Shown: piece by piece, positions 54,044-61,917 of the stretch
Layout of the letters: every line of letters starts with the position of its first letter
How positions within the stretch are numbered: position 1 is the stretch's first letter
Assembly (NCBI GenBank): GCA_965223305.1
Contig: CBDCWT010000051.1
Coordinates: 1 to 64,000, forward strand
Reading direction: 5' to 3'
DNA length: 64,000 bases
Origin: CBDCWT01 sp965223305
GTDB taxonomy: Bacteria > Planctomycetota > Planctomycetia > Pirellulales > Pirellulaceae
Notes under the pieces: model-generated
The model's input: only the letters and a program-made list of their open reading frames with translations
Told to the model about the DNA's origin: nothing
Database searches by the model: none
Program-made: the position numbers and the translations under genes

Positions 54044-55081
54044 TTATTCCTCGTCGTCTTCCCCAGAAACGTCATTCTCGTCCGCAGTGACTTCCGGCTG
54101 CACTGGCAATGGTACTGGTACGCCATCGTCTTCCACTGGCTCCACCATTGCCGGGCTCGCTACGGGGCCGTTCGTCACCTCTGTTGGCAGCTGATCGGGA
54201 TCTTGCCATTCGTATTCGCGTGCCCCCTCTTGGGTCATAATGGTCATGCGCCAGGCGGGATCAATGCCACCGGAAGCGGGGGCGGACTGTTGTCCGCGAT
54301 CGCTCAGCCATTCGAGGAAGCCCGCGTCCTGACCATCGCCGGTCTCTTTCTTCTTCTCGTTTGCGCTCTCGCTTCCGTCACCGAGCAACTCGTTCACGGT
54401 GACTCCTTCGCCCGACGTATCGGTCGCGTCGTCGGGCCGCCTGAGCGACAAATAGAGTTGGCCGAGTTCGCTGGCCAGCAGCACCTTCTCGGCTTGCTCG
54501 GGTCGGACCAGCAGCGATACCGTCCTAACATTGCGAGCCTGGCCGTCCTCGTCGACCTTGCGCTCCGTCTCCCCGTCCACGCTGAAGACGTTGACGTCCC
54601 TCAAGATCGTACGGGTTCCCGTCTCCGGAACCTCGCCGCTCTTGCGGAGAAAAACAACCAAATCAACTCGGTCGCCCGGCTGTACTAAGCCCGACACAGA
54701 CGACTCGACGGACACCTTCACCGAAGCGACTCGATAGCCCTCCGGAATCGTCAGGGCCTTGCTTCCACGGTCCCGGGAGTCCATCAGCTTGGCCTGCAGC
54801 AGAGGCTCGCCCGCGTACAACCGATGGCGCGGATAGCGCTCCTCAAGTTCGGTCAGTTCGCGGATAGCGCCCTCAGGTACGCGGTCCCGGGGCCACTCCT
54901 CGAGGATCACCTTGCTCGCGTCCAGCTTCTCACCGATGTTGATGTTCGCTGCCGTAACAAAGATCTTCTCCGTCTCGACCTCGGGCCCGTTCTGGTTCTC
55001 CATGTATTGGCTGACCCCGATCGAGGCAACCAAGCCGCAGCCGACGGCAATCACAAACAAGATCAACGTCTTGGGTCGCAT
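54044..55081 (-). CDS. cpaB: Tad pilus assembly protein CpaB/RcpC
   Basis: A 345-residue CpaB-family protein. An N-terminal hydrophobic segment (LILFVIAVGCGLVASIGV) is followed by an SAF domain (about 39-105; VTAANINIGEKLDASKVILE) and the RcpC/CpaB domain (GYRVASVKVSVESSVSGLVQPGDRVDLVVFL). The C-terminus is acidic (ENDVSGEDDEE). It is an envelope protein of the Tad machine. It starts 245 bp after the peptidase gene and ends 41 bp before cpaC. Confidence 0.93.
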   Translation of the reverse strand: MRPKTLILFVIAVGCGLVASIGVSQYMENQNGPEVETEKIFVTAANINIGEKLDASKVILEEWPRDRVPEGAIRELTELEERYPRHRLYAGEPLLQAKLMDSRDRGSKALTIPEGYRVASVKVSVESSVSGLVQPGDRVDLVVFLRKSGEVPETGTRTILRDVNVFSVDGETERKVDEDGQARNVRTVSLLVRPEQAEKVLLASELGQLYLSLRRPDDATDTSGEGVTVNELLGDGSESANEKKKETGDGQDAGFLEWLSDRGQQSAPASGGIDPAWRMTIMTQEGAREYEWQDPDQLPTEVTNGPVASPAMVEPVEDDGVPVPLPVQPEVTADENDVSGEDDEE

Positions 55082-55326
55082 CAGAAGTCCTCTTTTGGGT
55101 TGCTGGCGCCCACGGAGGTTGAATACGCTGTCACTCTGTTCCGTGCCCGCACAAGGCGGAGAATCCGTAGGCCGCCCCTAACCGACGGAACGGTCCCTGC
55201 CCCCGTTCTATTCGGTAGAGTCGAGTTCATTTGTGTACGGAGAAACGAACCATCCGCAAACTCTTCTCAATCGTTAAACTCGATGCAAATATTCTGTACT
55301 TCTTATTTTATCTATTCGACCAGCAC

Positions 55327-55911
55327 CTAGACCAACATCCCCATCCAGGCAAAATACAGCACGGCGCCAATCGTGATCGGGATTCCGTACGGCAGTTTCC
55401 GCATCGTCGGCTTTCTTTCGGCGGCCCGCTCGGTGAGCTTGTCTGGGTCGCGAATCGTGACAATTTCGTTGAGGATGGTCCAGAACTGCTGGTAGTGATG
55501 GTCCCAGGTCCGGGAGAGCAAGACCATTAACACCGCCAGAATTCCGCCGACGATTGCCCCCACGCAGAAAGCGTAAAAGGTCGCGGACGCGTGAACCCAC
55601 GCGCCGCAGCCCATCAGCAGCTTGACGTCGCCGGATCCCATGCCACCGATGGCGTATGCGGGGAGCAAGAGAGCCAGTCCGACAAGCGTTCCCAGCAAAC
55701 TCCACCCCAAACCGTGCCACCAAGGGGCACCATTCGCAGCGTACGAGAGCGCACTGAAAATCCAGCCGCTGACGATAAGTGGATAGGTCAGCAGGTTGGG
55801 GACCTTGAGCTTGACGCCGTCGATCACCGCTGCCACGATCATGGCCGTCGAAAGAAACCAGACGTGCCAATTCTCGGCAAGGCCGCCCGCCAGCGTCTCA
55901 AAGATGTCCAT
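55327..55911 (-). CDS. cpaA: A24 prepilin peptidase of the Tad locus (CpaA/TadV)
   Basis: A 194-residue membrane peptidase with hydrophobic segments throughout. The active-site motif GMGSGDVKLLMGCG contains the second Asp of A24 aspartic peptidases; the first Asp is probably in VIDGVKLKVPNLLTYP. It would cut the Flp prepilin at its Gly-X site. It lacks the N-terminal methylase domain of classical PilD, as CpaA/TadV does. It lies 109 bp after the 35-residue peptide gene. Confidence 0.92.
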   Translation of the reverse strand: MDIFETLAGGLAENWHVWFLSTAMIVAAVIDGVKLKVPNLLTYPLIVSGWIFSALSYAANGAPWWHGLGWSLLGTLVGLALLLPAYAIGGMGSGDVKLLMGCGAWVHASATFYAFCVGAIVGGILAVLMVLLSRTWDHHYQQFWTILNEIVTIRDPDKLTERAAERKPTMRKLPYGIPITIGAVLYFAWMGMLV

Positions 55912-56020
55912 TCTTTCCCCCGCGTTCTCCCCAAGTTACTCGTGTCCAGCAGAGATGAGTCACAAATCGCTCACCGGCTTCCGCCATTTGGCACCCACCG
56001 GTGGGCGATCGGTGACTGAC

Positions 56021-56128
56021 CTACCGCAGCGTCATCAAGAAACTCACGAGGGCAGTTAGCGCCGTTAGGACACAGCAAACTAGCTCGACAGCTCCTTCGA
56101 TGGCTTGTCCTGGAAATAGTGGAAACAT
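56021..56128 (-). CDS. 35-residue membrane peptide between flp and the prepilin peptidase
   Basis: ATG at 56128 with a GGAGA site 9 bases upstream, stop at 56021: MFPLFPGQAIEGAVELVC then CVLTALTALVSFLMTLR. The C-terminal 20 residues form one likely transmembrane helix, preceded by a short Pro/Gly-rich segment and a C-C pair. There is no prepilin motif. It lies on the same strand in the Tad locus with neighbours 109 and 147 bp away. It may be a missed Tad component or a leader peptide; real translation is unproven. Confidence 0.55.
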   Translation of the reverse strand: MFPLFPGQAIEGAVELVCCVLTALTALVSFLMTLR

Positions 56129-56196
56129 GCTCGTTTTCTCCGTCTACACAGGCGGCTAAACTGGTGTGAATTACGAATTGAGGCAGCGCAAAATCA

Positions 56197-56221
56197 CCCC
56201 GCGGCGATCGGCGCCGCGGGG
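56197..56221 (-). terminator. Hairpin after flp, likely terminator or attenuator
   Basis: CCCCGCGGCG (56197-56206) and CGCCGCGGGG (56212-56221) form a perfect 10-bp GC stem with a 5-base loop. Read on the minus strand, the stem is followed by GTGATTTTGCG, with a short T-run. It lies 54 bp after the flp stop. It fits a partial terminator that would raise pilin message over the rest of the locus. Confidence 0.65.
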
Positions 56222-56275
56222 GTCATTCGCTGTCATCGAAATGCGGCACACAAGCGCCACGGGCACAGCACCCGA

Positions 56276-56455
56276 CTAAATCGTGCCAACCTGCGTGGCA
56301 ATATTGTTGAACTGTGCAGCTGCTTGAGTACCGACGGCGGTAATCGCGGTCAGACACACAATGATGATCAAAGCGAGCATCACGGCGTACTCGACAGCTG
56401 TCGGGCCATCTTCCGACTTCAAGAAGCGTTTGACTTTCTGAGCGAAGTTCTTCAT
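56276..56455 (-). CDS. flp: Flp/Fap-type pilin
   Basis: A 59-residue Flp prepilin, start at 56455 with GGGAG upstream. The cleavage motif is DG|PTAVEY with processing after Gly17 and Glu22-Tyr23 (Flp motif G|xxxxEY), then a hydrophobic helix AVMLALIIIVCLTAITAVG and a short tail QAAAQFNNIATQVGTI. It is the major pilin and starts the locus. The chosen start gives a leader of 17 residues; a longer frame to 56608 has no ribosome site. Confidence 0.96.
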   Translation of the reverse strand: MKNFAQKVKRFLKSEDGPTAVEYAVMLALIIIVCLTAITAVGTQAAAQFNNIATQVGTI

Positions 56456-56930
56456 TTCTACTCTCCCAGGCTGTGGTGGCTCATTCCGGCGGTGACCGGA
56501 GACTCCAATAACGATGAAACAACAATACGATTCGAAACGTTGTTTGGCGCGACTCTGTTGGGCGAATCTGCCAAGACCGGCTCGTGAGCAGGCAAAGTCG
56601 ACTTGCACTTAGTAAACAGGTGCGTACCGTACTCGACCTCCAAAAGAACCCTATGCCACCCACCTGCTGAGTCAAACTTGGACTTGAGAAAACCTGGAGT
56701 TTTCTCCTGAATTCCTGCCGCGCGGGTCGGATCACACGGAAGAGTCCTGTGCGTGCAAAGATTTGTCCCCAGGGACAACAGACCTGTTGTTTTCGGGCGC
56801 TCGCCCCATCGTGCCGGGAGTCAGCGACCTAGGCACTTGCAAAACAACAAAAGTTGCCGATCTGCTCCCGGCTCGGCAGGAGCCTCGCCCTCCCGGAGGA
56901 CTCCGATGCCGCTCCCTTGCCTCGCGGCAG
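56456..56930. other. Upstream region of flp
   Basis: 475 bases between the sulfatase 3' end and flp. No gene. It holds one GCTCGGCAGGAGCCTCGCCC-type module near 56870 and a small palindrome TTGTCCC-CA-GGGACAA at 56763-56778. The flp promoter must lie here, but I could not pick a convincing -35/-10 pair. Confidence 0.55.
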
Positions 56931-58481
56931 CTAAGGCAGCTCGAACAGCTGCGACTGAGAAGAGGGCTGCATACGCAGACAGCGAGCATGAGGTCGCGCA
57001 CCGGTGCGGGAGGCCCAGCGATCGTACTGGACTGCCAGCTCGGAGACGAGCTGCGGGTGCTGGTCTGCAACGTCGCGAGTCTCGCTGCGATCTGTCGAGA
57101 GATCGTACAGCTCCCAAGCGCGGGCGCGGGCGGCAACCAATTTCCAGTCGCCACGCCGCACGGCATGATTGCCGCTGAAGTCCCAATAAAGCAACCGCTC
57201 GGTGTTTTGCGTTGTTGATTCCTCTTCACCGCAAAGCACAGGCAACAGTGACTGGCCTTCCATGGGATGAACTTCGTGGCCGTCATAGCGCCGGGGGTAC
57301 TCGGCGCCGGACAGCTCGACCAAGGTAGGCATCAGGTCCACCAGATGCGAGGTAAAACGGGAGATTGCCCCACGAACCTTGATGCCCTTCGGCCAGTGCG
57401 CGATCAGCGGAGTCGCCGTACCGCCCGCGTGCGCATACTGTTTGTAGAGTCGCAGTGGCGTGTTGCACATGTTGGCCCAGCGCGCATCGTAGGCGATATC
57501 ACTGTCGGCAGGACCCGGACGCACACCGGGCGTGCGCAGCCGCTGATACGGACAGGCCCCATTGTCCGACAGGAAGAGAATCAGGGTGTCGTCGAGTACC
57601 CCAGCGCTTTGTAGATGGTCTGTCAGTCGACCGATGTTCTGATCCAGCCGGTCTACCATCGCCGCGTAGACCTCCATCATAGGCTCGAGGAACTCCCGCT
57701 GGGTGGCCGAGATCTGACTCCATGGTTCCACACGTGGATCGCGATCCGAAAGCGACCAGCTGCCATCCACGATGCCTAGATCCTGCAGCTTGCGGTAGCG
57801 TTGCTGGCGAATCACGTCCCAGCCGATCCGGTAGCGTCCGGCATACTTAGCGATGTCTTCGGGCAAAGCGTGGAGTGGAAAGTGGGGAGCGTTGTGCGCC
57901 AGATACAGAAAAAAAGGCTTGCCAGTTTGGAGTGCCTCATCCACAAACTGGATGCCGTAATCGGTAAAGGCATCGGTCGAATAGAATCCTTCCGGCACGG
58001 TAAACTCATCGCGATCCAACCGCATGAGGTTCTTGCCGGTCTGCCAATCCCGCCCGGTGAAGAAGTTGATGGCACCGCTAAGGAATCCAAAGTACCGATC
58101 GAACCCTCGCTCCGGCGGTGTTCGCGCTACGTGCCACTTGCCACTCATCAACGTCGCGTAGCCTGCGGAACGAAGCACTTCCGCGAGCGTGACGTGGCCC
58201 GGCTGCTGGAGATTTGTCGACTGTTGATGCCAGAGTCCCGTCAACAGCGACGCACGTGTCTCGGAGCACTTGGCGTTGTTGTGAAAGTCGGTAAACCTGA
58301 GCCCATTGGCGGCAAGGCGGTCAATGTGAGGCGTTTCGATCTCGCTACCAAAACAACCAAGGTCCGAGAAACCGAGATCGTCACACATAATAACGACGAT
58401 GTTCGGGCGCGGACTCTCACCATGGGCCGCGATCGCGGAGAAGAGAATCAGCACGGTCACGAGTACAGCGTAACGCAACAT
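56931..58481 (-). CDS. Secreted sulfatase
   Basis: A 516-residue sulfatase with a signal peptide (to about residue 21). Metal-binding CDDLG (33-37) near the N-terminus; catalytic motif NAKCSETRASLLTG with C72, the residue converted to formylglycine; also GKWHV, LFLSDNGACP and the C-terminal GDWKLVAARARAWELYDLSTD. The motif is C-x-E-x-R rather than the usual C-x-P/A-x-R. It probably removes sulfate from a polysaccharide, as is common in marine planctomycetes. Divergent from the lactate dehydrogenase gene. Confidence 0.95.
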   Translation of the reverse strand: MLRYAVLVTVLILFSAIAAHGESPRPNIVVIMCDDLGFSDLGCFGSEIETPHIDRLAANGLRFTDFHNNAKCSETRASLLTGLWHQQSTNLQQPGHVTLAEVLRSAGYATLMSGKWHVARTPPERGFDRYFGFLSGAINFFTGRDWQTGKNLMRLDRDEFTVPEGFYSTDAFTDYGIQFVDEALQTGKPFFLYLAHNAPHFPLHALPEDIAKYAGRYRIGWDVIRQQRYRKLQDLGIVDGSWSLSDRDPRVEPWSQISATQREFLEPMMEVYAAMVDRLDQNIGRLTDHLQSAGVLDDTLILFLSDNGACPYQRLRTPGVRPGPADSDIAYDARWANMCNTPLRLYKQYAHAGGTATPLIAHWPKGIKVRGAISRFTSHLVDLMPTLVELSGAEYPRRYDGHEVHPMEGQSLLPVLCGEEESTTQNTERLLYWDFSGNHAVRRGDWKLVAARARAWELYDLSTDRSETRDVADQHPQLVSELAVQYDRWASRTGARPHARCLRMQPSSQSQLFELP

Positions 58482-58689
58482 CCCATTCCTGTGTCTGTCC
58501 GCTTTTTGTAAGCTGGTGCTCGCCCGGCGGAGCCCAAGCCGCGGTCGGAATTATAGCAGAGCAACCTAGAGCAAACGAGTTGCTGGACTTCGGCCGGGCT
58601 GCTCGCGAATTAAGTGTGTCGAAAATTGGACGGTCGCGGCGCGGCGTCAGCGAGCTGGAAACTGAGTTGTCTGTCGATGGAGAGAGAGG

Positions 58690-59625
58690 ATGAAGGTTGG
58701 AGTCGTTGGCAGCGGCTTGGTAGGGTCCACGGCGGCCTATGCCATGGTGATGAACGGGATCGGCCGCGAGATCGTGCTTGTCGACGGCAACACGCAGCGG
58801 GCGGAATCTGAGGCGAATGATATCACCCATGCGGTGCCTTTCGCTCATCCGCTGCGAATTCGGGCCGGCGATTACGAGCAACTCAGCGGCAGTCGTGTGG
58901 TCGTCATCGCGGCCGGTGTTAGTCAAAAGCCTGGCGAGACGCGGCTGCAGCTCCTGCAGCGCAACGCAGCGGTTTTTGCCGATGTGATTCCCAGCATCCT
59001 GACCTACGCGCCGGAAGCGATTCTCGTGGTCGCCACCAATCCGGTCGATGTGATGACGCATATCGCCACGCGACTAGCCACAGCATCCGGTGTCGCAAGC
59101 CACCGAATACTCGGTTCAGGAACAACGTTGGACACAGCCAGATTCCGCTCGTTGCTAGGCCAGCACTTCGATGTTGATTCGCACCATGTCCATGCCTACG
59201 TGATCGGTGAGCATGGTGACTCGGAAGTGCTCACTTGGTCGTTGGCAACCATCGCCGGCTTGCCGCTGAAGGAGTTCACCGCACACCGAGGTGTGGCCCT
59301 CGATGCCGACGCACGCCAGCTCATTGACGTCCGCGTCCGCCGCGCCGCTTACGACATCATCGAAGGCAAAGGCGCAACCTACTACGGCATCGGCAGCGCG
59401 ATCGCGCGCATCGTCGACGCGATCCTGCTCGACCACAGGTCGATCGTGACCGTCTGTTCGCGGATGAAACAGGTCGCTGGCGTTGCCGATGTCACCCTAT
59501 CGCTCCCGCACGTCATCGGCGGAGCGGGGGTCCTCGACACCATTCCGCTAACCCTCGACGCCGACGAAAGTGCCGCGTTGCGAGCCAGCGCTGGGATCAT
59601 CCAAGACGCGACTAGCTCGCTCTAA
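58690..59625 (+). CDS. ldh: L-lactate dehydrogenase
   Basis: A 311-residue LDH/MDH family enzyme. GSGLVGSTAAYAMV dinucleotide motif and D32 (NAD-preferring), AAGVSQKPGETRLQLLQRN with Gln79 at the position that selects lactate over malate, VVATNPVDVMT, and active-site VIGEHGDSE. It interconverts pyruvate and L-lactate. GAGAGAGG precedes the ATG. The next gene starts 204 bp downstream. Confidence 0.95.
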   Translation: MKVGVVGSGLVGSTAAYAMVMNGIGREIVLVDGNTQRAESEANDITHAVPFAHPLRIRAGDYEQLSGSRVVVIAAGVSQKPGETRLQLLQRNAAVFADVIPSILTYAPEAILVVATNPVDVMTHIATRLATASGVASHRILGSGTTLDTARFRSLLGQHFDVDSHHVHAYVIGEHGDSEVLTWSLATIAGLPLKEFTAHRGVALDADARQLIDVRVRRAAYDIIEGKGATYYGIGSAIARIVDAILLDHRSIVTVCSRMKQVAGVADVTLSLPHVIGGAGVLDTIPLTLDADESAALRASAGIIQDATSSL

Positions 59626-59829
59626 CCCGGACAACCGCGAGGGACCAACGCGCTCCCTGGGACGCTCCGCCGTGGTCGGTCGGCGTTTCGTCCCCGGGGG
59701 GGGTCCCACCAGCGTCGCGAATTCGATATTTTGGCCTTTTGGCTCCCTAGCACAGGCGCCCGGCCGGCAAGAACTAGGCGTGGGTGTCTATGGGCATACA
59801 TCTGTCACCCCTGCAACAAGGAGGCTTTG

Positions 59830-61539
59830 GTGGCTGTCCTTCGTCCCAACCACGTATACCAAGGCGATTGCATCGAGAAACTGAAAGCGATTAAGCCGGG
59901 ATCCGTTGATCTCGTATTCGCCGATCCACCTTTCAACATCGGATACGACTACGATATTTACGATGACGACCGATCCACGAGCGAGTATCTATCGTGGTCG
60001 CAGAACTGGATGTCGGCGGTCCGCAAGGCGCTGAAGCCGAGCGGTACGTTTTGGCTGGCGATCGGGGACGAATACGCCGCCGAGCTCAAGGTGCTGGCCC
60101 AGGACAAGGTCGGGTTTAGCTGCCGAAGCTGGGTCATCTGGTACTACACGTTCGGTGTCAACTGCGTCAAGGGTTTCAGCCGCTCGCACACACACCTGTT
60201 CCACTTCGTGAAGAACCCAGAGAGCTTCACGTTTAACGGCCGGAATCCAGCCGTGCGCGTTTTGTCGGCGCGGCAGCTTGTCTATGCGGATGGGCGAGCC
60301 AACTCGAAGGGACGTCTGCCGGACAATACGTGGATTCTGCGTCCACAGGACCATCCAGATGAGTCGTTCCAACCAGAGGACGACACCTGGTTTTTCTCGC
60401 GAATCGCGGGCACCTTCAAAGAGCGAGCTGGGTTTCATGGATGTCAGATGCCAGAGCAGCTGCTGGGGAGGATCATTCGGGTCTCGAGCAACCCGCGGGA
60501 TCTCGTACTAGATCCATTTGCCGGTAGCGGGACGACCCTTGTGGTGGCCAAGAAGTTGGGCCGTCGATGGTTGGGAACGGAACTCTCGCGCGACTACGTT
60601 TCCGCCATCCAATCCCGGCTGCAGACCTGTCGGACAGGGGACTCACTCGATGGACCGCGCGAAGGTAGCCGGAGTGCTCCCAAGACCTCGCAAGGCAAGC
60701 GGAAAGTACGGCTGCTTCGTGGACGGCCTGTGCCCACCGCAGACCCGGAGACTGAGCAGGGCATCATCGACGCGTACGTCGCCGCCTGCAAAGGACGTTC
60801 GACCGACTTCGTCTTATGCGATCCGGAGCTCAACAGCCGTTTCGTGGCGGCGTGCAAGAAAAAGGCACTGCTGGGAGACGCCTATACCTGGAATCGGCTG
60901 TTGCTGCGCATTCGTAAACGGGGAGACCTGCCCGGCATCAGTCGGCACCGAGTACGCCTGAGCCGAGCCCAAATGGACTCGTTCAGCTTCGCCAGCGAAA
61001 TAGCCATGCAGCTGTTGAGCATCGACTTTGGGCTGACTCTTGACGACATCCTCTGCTCACCGCTCGCGGCTGCTAAGTTCGACGAACTCGCCTCCGAGTT
61101 TGCTGATGGACACACGGAATTCGAGTACCGCTGGGCAGCAATGGTTGTCCGGAAACGGGCGAAGAAGTCGAAGACTCTGGCCCGCGAGCGTTTCGAAAAC
61201 TGGCTCACAGATGACCTCGCGGACCCGGTGCCCTTAGAACGATGTACGGCGGTCGAGTATCAGCACACAGGAGTGTATGTAGTTTTCAGCCACGACCAAC
61301 CGCTGTACGTCGGCGAGACCTTGGATGTCAGCGCCCGAGTACAGCAGGTGCTAGACACCGAGTCGTGGCAGCAATTGGAGCCGACCTCCGTGCAGGTTGT
61401 CGTGCCGCGCAGCGACCTAGAAACGAGATATGGCGTGCAATCGATCTTGATTCAGCGCACGAACCCGCTTTTCAATTCTCGACTGTTGCGACCGAGTCGC
61501 AAGCCAGCCACGTCACATCTAGAGAAAACCGGATGCTAA
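59830..61539 (+). CDS. DNA methyltransferase fused to a GIY-YIG-like domain
   Basis: A 569-residue protein. The start is GTG at 59830 with a perfect AAGGAGG 5 bases upstream; a longer frame to 59731 is not used. Residues 1-250 are a class-beta amino-methyltransferase: catalytic DPPF (32-35) comes before the SAM-binding FAGSGTT (230-236), with AIGDEYAAELKVLA and FVKNPESFTFN between. DPPF suggests N6-adenine methylation. Residues 310-450 are a helical region of unknown role. The C-terminus (479-555) looks like a GIY-YIG fold: TGVYVVF, PLYVGETLDVSARVQQ, then QSILIQRTNPLFN, where a catalytic Glu would be Gln. No separate restriction enzyme is near. Confidence 0.88.
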   Translation: MAVLRPNHVYQGDCIEKLKAIKPGSVDLVFADPPFNIGYDYDIYDDDRSTSEYLSWSQNWMSAVRKALKPSGTFWLAIGDEYAAELKVLAQDKVGFSCRSWVIWYYTFGVNCVKGFSRSHTHLFHFVKNPESFTFNGRNPAVRVLSARQLVYADGRANSKGRLPDNTWILRPQDHPDESFQPEDDTWFFSRIAGTFKERAGFHGCQMPEQLLGRIIRVSSNPRDLVLDPFAGSGTTLVVAKKLGRRWLGTELSRDYVSAIQSRLQTCRTGDSLDGPREGSRSAPKTSQGKRKVRLLRGRPVPTADPETEQGIIDAYVAACKGRSTDFVLCDPELNSRFVAACKKKALLGDAYTWNRLLLRIRKRGDLPGISRHRVRLSRAQMDSFSFASEIAMQLLSIDFGLTLDDILCSPLAAAKFDELASEFADGHTEFEYRWAAMVVRKRAKKSKTLARERFENWLTDDLADPVPLERCTAVEYQHTGVYVVFSHDQPLYVGETLDVSARVQQVLDTESWQQLEPTSVQVVVPRSDLETRYGVQSILIQRTNPLFNSRLLRPSRKPATSHLEKTGC

Positions 61540-61906
61540 CGCATTCCGGCTGATTCCTTTGGCGAGAGCCAGGTTGGCAATCCACCAAAACTCTGGCAAG
61601 TTCGGCTACGCTGCAAATCAGCCGCTGGGCGTTAGCCCACGGTTCCCCAGCAAAACCGACGCGTAGCGTCCGGCGGGCTCCCCCTCTCCGGCCCTGCGGG
61701 CCGACTCTCCCCGAGGGGAGAGTGACGAAAGACGATCATCACGCACCAATCTTAAAAGCTACACCCTCCCGCTCTCGCGGGAGGGTCGGACGCAGAGCGT
61801 CTCTCCCGAAAGCGTAGGCCGATTAATGTAGCAGGCACACTCCGTGTGCCGTCCGCCACAAGCAGAATAAACACGAAAACGATACGTGACCAAACGGCTC
61901 GGCAGG
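61540..61906. repeat. Repeat mosaic left of the insertion sequence
   Basis: Modules in order: GGATGCTAACGCATTCCGGC (61531), CAAGTTCGGCTACGCTGC (61597), GCTGGGCGTTAGCCCACGG (61623), GACGCGTAGCGTCC, the two-hairpin block GGCCCTGCGGGCC and CTCTCCCCGAGGGGAGAG (61694-61722), GACGAAAGACGATCATCACG, CTCGCGGGAGGGTCGGACGC, and the GGCACACTCCGTGTGCC hairpin (61832). Near-identical modules continue right of the IS at 63690-63870. Confidence 0.85.
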
Positions 61907-61917
61907 AGCCTCGCCCT

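Noticed and set aside
56600..56700. TGGCAT-N5-TCTTTT as a sigma54 promoter for flp
   Set aside because: The -12 GC dinucleotide is absent, so it does not fit the GG-N10-GC rule.
56763..56778. Palindrome TTGTCCC-CA-GGGACAA as an operator
   Set aside because: It is about 300 bases from flp, no second copy was found near a promoter, and nothing ties it to a regulator.
59731..59829. Longer N-terminus of the methyltransferase
   Set aside because: The 33 extra residues are unlike methyltransferases and a perfect AAGGAGG precedes the GTG at 59830.
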